A stretch of DNA of 64,000 nt from a virus. Each line of letters begins with the position of its first letter. Position 1 is the first letter of the stretch. The notes beneath the pieces are model-generated. The model worked only from the letters and a program-made list of their open reading frames with translations, did no database searches and was not told where the DNA came from. The DNA is taken from positions 124,001 to 188,000 of IMG/VR virus record IMGVR_UViG_3300027710_000011; one strand, written 5' to 3'. This document shows positions 38,111-45,323 of this stretch, piece by piece. Position numbers and translations under genes: made by a program.

Positions 38111-39562
38111 TTACGAATAAACAAGCTTCTCGATTGCTTCCGGTGTAGAGTTCACCAGGGTTGCCATCTTCTTGCAGTATTGACCCACAAAGAAATCCAT
38201 GTCGATTTGGAAATTCATGCACGCTGTGAGCAATTTCACAGTGTGTTTGTGAATCCAAATCGCCAGCTGCATAGCTGCTTTCAGGAGGTGGTGAACTTCC
38301 TTGATCAACGCAGTGTTGCTGCTCTTTCTCATCTTTTCAATGATAGTAAAGCAACTTTTCATGCAATCGTCGAGGCTGTTCGTTTCTTCAGCTGCGCCCT
38401 TCTCACTGAACTGAATTTCCTTGTTGACAATGAGAATGCGTTCAGCGATGAAACCTAACGTCACCGTATCGCTTTGCTGTTCCGTCATGGGCTCGATGCC
38501 GTCGGTCATTCGCTCCAGCTTTTGAATGTAGCCGAACAAATCACCGTCATGTATACGAGACAGACGTCTCATATAGGTCGATAGCTGTCTCTGAAGATCT
38601 CTATCGGTGGAATCTGCATCAAGACCTTTTAACGTGTCTTTAACAGCGGCGAGCACGTCACCGTTCTGTGCTTTTGAGGAAATGATCTCTTCAAAAACAC
38701 GATCGGTTCTTGAAACAGTAATCGCGCCGTGTTCGTTCTCACAAAACCCCACACGAACTTGTTTCAATCTGTCGAGCAACTTTTCAGTAGCGTCAGAGAT
38801 GGCTGTTTGATCGGACAGGTCTTTTGACAGTTTGGAAACACTGTCGACAAGCTTCTTGGGAGTATGGAAGTTTTTCTCCAGAGCAGTCATGTTCTTTACG
38901 AGAGTTCCAAGACCCTCGCTGCTCTGACGATATTTCCGCATGAGATCGGAAGTGACAAACTTCTTGTACTGCACACGTATCCACTCGATCGCTTCGAGGA
39001 TATATTTCTTGAGCTTCTCAATCAGCTCTTCGATTTTCATCCCCACTTCAGTAGCGTCTATCTCTTTCGAGGATTCACTTCTGCCTAAGCGCTTGAGTCG
39101 AGCCGATATGATCGGATCTTTGGACAAATCAACCCCTTGGCGCTGGTAAAGGGGATTTCGGTTAAGCAGCGGTATGGCTTCAAGCAGCGCGCTTTTCATT
39201 GCTTGGTTGCCGTTTTTATCGGCACTGAAGCTATCTGCCTCATACTCAAACGAAGCCACAACGTTCTTACCAGGCTCGATCTTTTCCATATGGCCGCAAG
39301 CAATGTGACCATACTCGTGATCCATGATTGCATTTTTAGCGGATGCTGAAAGCTTATTCCAAATACTGGTGATCGCGAAGATGATGTGTTCACCGTAAAC
39401 GATCAGATCCGGCTCTCTCACGATGCTTTTGACGTCAATGACAGCGTGTTTTGGAATAGCACCAATCCCCACCATCTCCAGGTACTTGTAGGTACCCATG
39501 TCGGAGAAGTCGCTTTCTTCGATAAACAGAATCTGTCCGTACGCGCACTTTTCGGTTTTCAT
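38111..39562 (-). CDS. Zinc metalloprotease fused to inner-head-type domain
   Basis: The N-terminal domain carries the zinc protease motif HEYGH at 82-86 (DHEYGHIACGH), followed by FEYEADSFSADKNG at 105-118, whose Glu fits the third zinc ligand of M48-like (gluzincin) enzymes, E-x-AD. After residue 168 the sequence (DATEVGMKIEELIEKLKKYILEAIEWIRVQYKKF) resembles the start of the mature part of the neighbouring inner-head proteins, with A-T-E as a possible prohead-protease site. The protease domain thus stands where the paralogs have a prosegment. It may act in head maturation or be delivered into the host; the substrate is unknown. ATG at 39560-39562, close behind the next paralog. Confidence 0.75.
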   Translation of the reverse strand: MKTEKCAYGQILFIEESDFSDMGTYKYLEMVGIGAIPKHAVIDVKSIVREPDLIVYGEHIIFAITSIWNKLSASAKNAIMDHEYGHIACGHMEKIEPGKNVVASFEYEADSFSADKNGNQAMKSALLEAIPLLNRNPLYQRQGVDLSKDPIISARLKRLGRSESSKEIDATEVGMKIEELIEKLKKYILEAIEWIRVQYKKFVTSDLMRKYRQSSEGLGTLVKNMTALEKNFHTPKKLVDSVSKLSKDLSDQTAISDATEKLLDRLKQVRVGFCENEHGAITVSRTDRVFEEIISSKAQNGDVLAAVKDTLKGLDADSTDRDLQRQLSTYMRRLSRIHDGDLFGYIQKLERMTDGIEPMTEQQSDTVTLGFIAERILIVNKEIQFSEKGAAEETNSLDDCMKSCFTIIEKMRKSSNTALIKEVHHLLKAAMQLAIWIHKHTVKLLTACMNFQIDMDFFVGQYCKKMATLVNSTPEAIEKLVYS

Positions 39563-39579
39563 TCTTTATTGCTCCCGTG

Positions 39580-40599
39580 TTAGTGCACGATGATGGGCAT
39601 TCTTGTTACGTTCTTTTGACCGATTTTGCTCATGAGTTGCGAAACCGTCTGAACGTAGACATCTGCTTTCTGAACGACAAATGCCTCAGCGTGAATGATG
39701 TCGGACAGCAACGTGACGACGGCGTCAGTTTTTGATCCAGAACCATCAGTGATAGCCTGCATGCCACCTTCGCTTTCAAGCGTCTTCAGAATTGCCGTCA
39801 ACGTCTTAACGTTGCTCTCATGCGCATCGTTAATGCTGTTAAAAATATTGACGATTTGTTCAATCTTCTTAGCGGCATCGTCAGTGTGGAGATTTTCACT
39901 CACAAGCTTATCAGCTTTTTCGTGAGCGTCGAGGGCCATTGATTTAAAGCTATCGACCTTATCCTTGAGGGACTTGAAGAATTGCTTATTTTCAATGAAC
40001 TTGTCCAGGTTAGCAGCCAGAGTGCTGATCCGAACACAGTCTTCACAAATCGCCATAAAGGCTGCGACATTTTCCTTATCAATGAATTCAGAAAAAATGG
40101 TTCGATCTTTTTCTGACATTTCATCAATAAGCTTATTGCCTTTGCTGGTGACAGAACTTGCAATCAAGGCAAAGCGATTTCCGACATCTTTCGGAACAAC
40201 ATCCTTGCCCTTAAAGAATTTGAGGATCAATGCCTTGCAGGCACGGAACCATTCTGCAAGTTTTGCGATAACAGCTTTGAAGAAGGAAATGATCTTCTGG
40301 ATGATTTCCTTGAAAACGGATTTCTTCTCACCGTCAACTGCCTCAAGGGCAAAGCTGTAACGAGTCTTCGTTACAGCTTGACTGTAGAAGCCCAGAGGGC
40401 AATCGTCAGTAACCATGCCAGGAACCAAGTCCATTGATTCCATAGCGATCTTCTGGTTCATACCACCGATTGCTTGGAGGCTGTTTCGCAGAGAGTCCAA
40501 GCCGCGAAGCTTGGTTACCAACGTACCGACGCTTGGATCTGGAGCGATTTCTTCGAGAGATACCGCGCCCAATTCCGCGTCTTCTTTAAAACCATTCAT
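39580..40599 (-). CDS. Inner-head protein paralog, 339 aa
   Basis: Close paralog of 40667-41965: both have GLDxLxxxLxxxGGMNQxxAMES (AMES at 52-55 here), CPLGFYSQ, TKTRYSFALEAV (ALE at 84-86) and then a long amphipathic helix (KSVFKEIIQKIISFFKAVIAKLAEWF). The candidate protease cut is after AME and/or ALE. Probably packaged in the head. ATG at 40597-40599 with TGAGG. Confidence 0.75.
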   Translation of the reverse strand: MNGFKEDAELGAVSLEEIAPDPSVGTLVTKLRGLDSLRNSLQAIGGMNQKIAMESMDLVPGMVTDDCPLGFYSQAVTKTRYSFALEAVDGEKKSVFKEIIQKIISFFKAVIAKLAEWFRACKALILKFFKGKDVVPKDVGNRFALIASSVTSKGNKLIDEMSEKDRTIFSEFIDKENVAAFMAICEDCVRISTLAANLDKFIENKQFFKSLKDKVDSFKSMALDAHEKADKLVSENLHTDDAAKKIEQIVNIFNSINDAHESNVKTLTAILKTLESEGGMQAITDGSGSKTDAVVTLLSDIIHAEAFVVQKADVYVQTVSQLMSKIGQKNVTRMPIIVH

Positions 40600-40666
40600 G
40601 TTGTTACCTCAGGTGTTTTTTATTCCGGAATTGGTGCGGTATCAGCACTCCTGCATTTATGCTGCT

Positions 40667-41965
40667 TCAGACATAAAGTCTTTGCACGCCCTCAATGTCG
40701 AGATGTTTTGCCAGCTCGTCACAATCGATGTGTTCGTTTTTTGGTTTGAACGATTGTGCTTTACTCATAGCCGTCTTAGCGATCCATTCATACCCGCGTA
40801 AAGAATCCTCAATAGCATCAACAAGGTACTTGAACTCATAAATGAAGTTCTTGCAGGACTCTGTCAATCGCGAGATTGATTTTTGCGCAGTGAGGATGGC
40901 TTTCATGTTCTCATCGATGTTGCGCATTTCGTCATCACTGACTTTGCCACTCATGTCAATCTTGAACAAGACTAAACCAGACGCGCTACTTGAAAAATCA
41001 CCGAAGAAAGCAAGTACTTTCTTGTTCTCTTTCGCAAAAAAGAGCAATTCAACAAGCTCATTCGGCGTGAGAGTTTTCTCGCCGCTGCTTTCAGAATGAA
41101 GTCTTTTTTCAAGGATCGAATTAGCAAGTGAGTTTAACTCGCTCACCAATTCTTTATTTGTGAAGAAAACGCTATGTCTGACGTTATCCGAGTTTCTAAT
41201 GAAGTCTTTAATTTCATCTTGCAGCTTGTGTGCAACTTCAAAAGCTTTGTGAAACTGTTTAAGAGTTTCAGGATGAGCTTTTAAATAGCGCAAAAAGGAC
41301 AACCTCAAACCAAATCTGGAAATTGGCTTTCTGGCGTACCAGACTGAATCACGAGCAAACTTGTCAACAAACACCTGAGATTCACTCTCAGAAATCCCAT
41401 GCACATACTGCACCAAAGATTCAGCGTACTTGTAGTTATCGGCCAACATTTCTTGATATTGCACGACAAAATGAAGAACGGCGTCGTGGGCGTTTGAGAA
41501 TTTGTTGGCTTGCGCCAAGGTCTTCTCTTTCACTTCTGGATCCAAGAAACGCTTGATGGCGTGAATGATCTTACCCATCCATTCCTTGAATTTCTCCCAC
41601 ATCCTCGTAAGGATACTCTTTCTTTCTTCCTCTACTGCTTCGAGAGCAAAGCTGTAGCGAGTCTTCGTGATGTCTTGACTGTAAAAGCCCAAGGGACAAT
41701 CAGCAGTGACAAGGCTTGGAACCAAGCTCATTGATTCCATGGCCAGCTGTTGATTCATGCCGCCAAGGTTTTCCAACGTAGCTTGGAGGTAATCCAGGCC
41801 GCGTTGTTTCGTCATCAAGGCACTGATGTCCAAATCTTCATTCAGCTCAGGAACTTCACCTGGCACAACTTCTTGGAAGACGGCTTGGTCAAATTCCTTA
41901 GCCGCTTCCTTTGCCGGCTCGATGACTTCATTATCGAGCTCAACACCTTCGTTAAGGCTTGACAT
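40667..41965 (-). CDS. Inner-head protein paralog, 432 aa
   Basis: Shares LxxxGGMNQQLAMES (AMES at 75-78) and KTRYSFALEAVEEERKS (ALE at 107-109) with 39580-40599. It has a longer acidic N-terminal segment. The mature part begins with an amphipathic helix (ILTRMWEKFKEWMGKIIHAIKRFL) and continues helical. ATG at 41963-41965 with AAGGAC. Confidence 0.75.
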   Translation of the reverse strand: MSSLNEGVELDNEVIEPAKEAAKEFDQAVFQEVVPGEVPELNEDLDISALMTKQRGLDYLQATLENLGGMNQQLAMESMSLVPSLVTADCPLGFYSQDITKTRYSFALEAVEEERKSILTRMWEKFKEWMGKIIHAIKRFLDPEVKEKTLAQANKFSNAHDAVLHFVVQYQEMLADNYKYAESLVQYVHGISESESQVFVDKFARDSVWYARKPISRFGLRLSFLRYLKAHPETLKQFHKAFEVAHKLQDEIKDFIRNSDNVRHSVFFTNKELVSELNSLANSILEKRLHSESSGEKTLTPNELVELLFFAKENKKVLAFFGDFSSSASGLVLFKIDMSGKVSDDEMRNIDENMKAILTAQKSISRLTESCKNFIYEFKYLVDAIEDSLRGYEWIAKTAMSKAQSFKPKNEHIDCDELAKHLDIEGVQRLYV

Positions 41966-41975
41966 GGTTTAGTCC

Positions 41976-42506
41976 TTAGCAGACGGGCGCCGAAATTGGC
42001 GAGACAGTCGCGATGGCTTCACCGTTGTTGGCTGCCACTTCAGCGTTCTTGGCTTCTTGAGCATCCTTGAGCTTTTGCAAGATGTCGCGGATGCCGATTT
42101 CCAAGGCGCCGATGTGAGTGGCCATGCGGTTCAAGGCGTCCATCTCTTCACGAGAGAAGTTGCGAGCAACATTGAAGTAGCCGCAGAAGTAGTCGTCCGG
42201 AGTTGTTGTGTGAACACGACGAACGTGGATGGTTTCGTAGCGCATCATCCAGAACTTGCGAACCAGTTCCAGCGACAGACGCACATCGAAAGGAGCAACT
42301 TCATTGAAAGCACCAACGTGGTCACGAGCAATCATCGCGCCGGAACGAGCGAATTCGGAAACAGCGCTGTCCACCTTAGCGGCCGGCACGGCAATGAAGT
42401 CAGCCACGCTGCTAGCAACAGCGGCAGCAATAGCGAAGGTGCGATCAGGGCCGGTCAGGCGAATGGTGGAAACGTTGCTCAGAAACTTGATGTAATCGGT
42501 TTTCAT
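41976..42506 (-). CDS. Probable virion-associated protein, 176 aa
   Basis: Ala/Val-rich N-terminal region (about 22-60) of moderate hydrophobicity, a helical centre and an Ala/Asn-rich tail. No A-L-E site and no recognised family. It lies between the metalloprotease gene (15 bases downstream of its stop) and an inner-head gene, so it is probably co-expressed with them. ATG at 42504-42506 with AAAGAGAA. Confidence 0.65.
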   Translation of the reverse strand: MKTDYIKFLSNVSTIRLTGPDRTFAIAAAVASSVADFIAVPAAKVDSAVSEFARSGAMIARDHVGAFNEVAPFDVRLSLELVRKFWMMRYETIHVRRVHTTTPDDYFCGYFNVARNFSREEMDALNRMATHIGALEIGIRDILQKLKDAQEAKNAEVAANNGEAIATVSPISAPVC

Positions 42507-42520
42507 AATTCTCTTTCAGT

Positions 42521-43873
42521 TCAGATGGATTTGAGAGCTGCCGCCTTGGCGTACAGATCATTGTGGGCGAGACCTTCCAGTTGCCTTTGGAAGGTTACGT
42601 TGGCTTGACGGTTAGCCGCGTTGGCGTTGAAGAAAGCAAAAACCTTCGAGACGAGCGTGGGCTCAGAAGAACCGAGCTTGAGCACCTTATCCATGAAGGC
42701 AAGTTCTTCGTTCAGTTGTTTAACGTACGCAGCGTTAAACTTGGTGTTACCGCGAGCCAGAGCAACTTTAATTGCCTGCACCTGCTGGTTACGCAGTCTG
42801 ACCAAACGACCGTGGTTGCTATCGTACATAGGTTCGAAAGGACTCACATCTTCTTTAGAGATGAGACCAACGCCTAGGATTGCGGCCACGATACCGATGA
42901 TGACCATGAACGGGGCACCAGTAGCGACCAAGCCACCACCTAGTACGGTTGCAACAAGACCGCCGACGAAACGCGCAGCTTGAGTGTAGTAGAGCGTGGC
43001 GCGATCTTGCATCGAATAGTCCGGATTCCATTTCATCAGCTTATTCAAAGCTGAGAACAAATGAGCGCCAGCACCATGTCGAGCCGCGTATTGATCGGCT
43101 AACATTTCAAAGGTGTTCATGTCGTAAAAGCTATGGCCGGATTGTGTCCGGATTGCTTTCATGCCATTGCTCAAAAGCACAGTGCTCACCACCATGTCTT
43201 CAGCGTTTTCAATGGACTGAACGACGTTACGATCAATGCCAAGATCCTTACCGGCAGTCCTGATAATCGTCGCGCGCTTGCTTGGTTCTTTCACATTCAG
43301 AAGATCGCGTTGCAGCTCAGCCAATACTTGATTGGTGGAGACTGAACGATCCAGGAATTCCAGCGATGTCCAGAAGTGACCGATCTCGTGCAAAAGCAAA
43401 GAGCAGTATTCTTCATCGGTGAACTTGGCACCGAATGCTTCCTTGTACAACATCTCTCGACTCATGCTGAGTTCGCCATGAATTGTCTTGGAGATGCTTC
43501 CTGTTGCGACACATTTCTTCAAATCGAGACTGACGCTGAGTTCCTTCTTGAACGCATTGATTGACTTGATAATTTCATCGTTATTATCGATGGCAACAAA
43601 GTCGTAGGAATTGAAGATGTGACTCCAATCCAAACGCGTGAAGAAGATAGAACCAGTGGCTCCGACCGCTAGATCAAAGTTGATGATCAAGCCAGTGCGA
43701 TCAAGCACTGTCTTACTCAACCTCTTCTCCAGGTTTTCCCACTCGGCGTTCGAAGCCGCAGCGCGTTGATCAGTCGGAAAAGTAGCCAGGTCAGCTAACA
43801 GATCTTTGAAGAAACCGTCACCTTGAAAATGTATAGCTTCTGTCGCAATTGACAGATTCTTTTCGGTGGACAT
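42521..43873 (-). CDS. Membrane-associated zinc metalloprotease
   Basis: HEIGH at 162-166 (LLLHEIGHFW) gives the zinc-binding HExxH motif; FEMLADQYAARHG at 255-267 supplies the ExxAD third-ligand motif of M48-like proteases, with Glu256 as the likely ligand. A Gly-rich hydrophobic stretch at about 300-338 (VGGLVATVLGGGLVATG...VIIGIVAAILGVGL) is one or two membrane-inserting helices. An A-T-E triplet at 10-12 could be a prohead-protease site. It sits among inner-head genes and has a conserved upstream element (43897-43918), so a packaged protease that acts at or in the host membrane is plausible; the substrate is unknown. ATG at 43871-43873 with AAAAGG. Confidence 0.75.
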   Translation of the reverse strand: MSTEKNLSIATEAIHFQGDGFFKDLLADLATFPTDQRAAASNAEWENLEKRLSKTVLDRTGLIINFDLAVGATGSIFFTRLDWSHIFNSYDFVAIDNNDEIIKSINAFKKELSVSLDLKKCVATGSISKTIHGELSMSREMLYKEAFGAKFTDEEYCSLLLHEIGHFWTSLEFLDRSVSTNQVLAELQRDLLNVKEPSKRATIIRTAGKDLGIDRNVVQSIENAEDMVVSTVLLSNGMKAIRTQSGHSFYDMNTFEMLADQYAARHGAGAHLFSALNKLMKWNPDYSMQDRATLYYTQAARFVGGLVATVLGGGLVATGAPFMVIIGIVAAILGVGLISKEDVSPFEPMYDSNHGRLVRLRNQQVQAIKVALARGNTKFNAAYVKQLNEELAFMDKVLKLGSSEPTLVSKVFAFFNANAANRQANVTFQRQLEGLAHNDLYAKAAALKSI

Positions 43874-43896
43874 GGTTTTGCCTTTTATGTTGTCAG

Positions 43897-43918
43897 TACT
43901 GTAATCACATAAATTAGC
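43897..43918 (-). promoter_or_regulatory. Repeated 22-bp upstream element, copy 1 (late-promoter-like)
   Basis: Minus-strand CTAATTTATGTGATT followed by ACAGTAC, 23 bases before the start at 43873. It matches copy 2 (45277-45298) at 21 of 22 positions and contains TATG, the core of phiKZ late promoters. Confidence 0.5.
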
Positions 43919-43934
43919 GTAATGATTGACATAC

Positions 43935-43969
43935 GCATAAAGAGGGAGGGTAGACCTCCCTCTTTATGC
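43935..43969 (-). terminator. Rho-independent terminator
   Basis: Fifteen-base perfect stem GCATAAAGAGGGAGG/CCTCCCTCTTTATGC after the 43982-45220 gene. Confidence 0.88.
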
Positions 43970-43981
43970 TACTTACGTCTG

Positions 43982-45220
43982 TTACCGGGAATTAATGAAT
44001 TCCTTGACCACACGCGTATTCAGATCATGGACAGACTTCCAGACCGTGTTCAAAACGTTCAAGCCCAAGACCACTTGAATCAAGTTCCCGCGAACCAAGA
44101 AGCTGTGGACTTGCGTCACATACTCGGAATGCGCGTCGAACGTACCTGTCGGACTCTTGACAGCTGAGTCGTTGAGTTTGTTCAAAGCATCCAAGAAGAC
44201 CTTGGAGTTAGTCGCGAAGAAATTCTTGATCTGGTTGGCGTACTTGACGATCTCGTCGTTCAGAGCCACCAAGCGATCTTGAAGATCTTGAGCTTTCATC
44301 AAGTTTGTCGTGATCGTCACGCGGCCCAATGCCAAGTCATCCTTGGCTGGAGGTTTGATCGAAGCACGATACTTCAACACGCCTGCATACTGGTTGTCTT
44401 TGATTTCTTCCAGGATGTGAATGCAGTTGAAAACCTTCAGCTCAGTAGCGAAGTGACGAGCCCTGCGCTCACCTTCTTCAACTACGTGTCTGCAGGTTTC
44501 ATCAAAGACTTGCAGATTTGCATCCGGCGCATTCATCAGCTTGTTGTAAGCTTCGATGACGAACTTGCAATGACGGAACTGCAAAGTCAACAATGCCACG
44601 GTGTCCTTGATGTAGCTAGCTGCCAACTGCTCCAACTTCTCAGTCTCAGCGATGATCTTCGAGTACTCGAGATGCAAGAAGCTTGGAATCTGGATAGGGA
44701 TTGAACCCGTTGAGTATCCTTCAGTAGCGACGGAAGGACTATCGGGCTGGCTTTTAGCCAGATCCAGTAAGCGCTGCGTTTCATTCAAGGAGCGCTTGTT
44801 CTGCTCTTCTGAACTGAGGATATGCATCACGTAGTTCTTGATGCGGTTGAACATGTCAACAGCAAACGCGATGATCTTCTTGATGAACTCTTTGATCTTG
44901 TCCATCACGCTGGCCTGCGCGCCTTCAACGGCTTCCAGAGCCAAGGCGTACTTTTGCTCTTTACTCAGGATACCAACTTGACGCTTGTTTGTACCGAGTA
45001 CGGCACAAGCCGCGCCGTAGCTTTCCATAACGAGCGAACCACTAGCGTCGTTGGCTTCGGTCAACTGACGCTTAAAGGCGCTGAGTTCGGCAGAACGCTG
45101 CAGAGATTCACTGAAGCCGGCCACGAGCTCATTGAGGTCGTTTGTGTACGACTCAGTGCAAAGCTCAGTAAGAGAAGTCTTTGGATCAACGAGAAGACTA
45201 TCCCAGATTATCTTGTTCAT
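43982..45220 (-). CDS. Inner-head protein paralog, 412 aa
   Basis: Family layout: a helical prosegment, LVMESYG (63-69) as a possible first site, and YALALEAVEGAQAS with ALE at 94-96. An amphipathic helix follows (VMDKIKEFIKKIIAFAVDMFNRIKNY). The mature domain is helical throughout. ATG at 45218-45220 with AAGGG. Its 5' leader contains a small hairpin (ACAGGAA/TTCCTGT, 45251-45270) and the second copy of the 22-bp element. Confidence 0.73.
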   Translation of the reverse strand: MNKIIWDSLLVDPKTSLTELCTESYTNDLNELVAGFSESLQRSAELSAFKRQLTEANDASGSLVMESYGAACAVLGTNKRQVGILSKEQKYALALEAVEGAQASVMDKIKEFIKKIIAFAVDMFNRIKNYVMHILSSEEQNKRSLNETQRLLDLAKSQPDSPSVATEGYSTGSIPIQIPSFLHLEYSKIIAETEKLEQLAASYIKDTVALLTLQFRHCKFVIEAYNKLMNAPDANLQVFDETCRHVVEEGERRARHFATELKVFNCIHILEEIKDNQYAGVLKYRASIKPPAKDDLALGRVTITTNLMKAQDLQDRLVALNDEIVKYANQIKNFFATNSKVFLDALNKLNDSAVKSPTGTFDAHSEYVTQVHSFLVRGNLIQVVLGLNVLNTVWKSVHDLNTRVVKEFINSR

Positions 45221-45276
45221 ACCAACCCTTAAAGCAAAAGATGTGTTTTTACAGGAACAATCTTTCCTGTGTTAAG

Positions 45277-45298
45277 GTACTGCAATCACATAAATTAG
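45277..45298 (-). promoter_or_regulatory. Repeated 22-bp upstream element, copy 2 (late-promoter-like)
   Basis: Minus-strand CTAATTTATGTGATT followed by GCAGTAC, 56 bases before the start at 45220. It lies in the divergent gap with the plus-strand DNA polymerase gene. Confidence 0.5.
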
Positions 45299-45323
45299 AT
45301 TCATTGCTCATAAAAGGACTGAC

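Noticed and set aside
37968-38258. N-terminal 97-residue extension of the second endonuclease-like gene
   Set aside because: The extension crosses the terminator at 38066-38097 and the end of the metalloprotease gene, while GGAGG sits exactly before the ATG at 37967.
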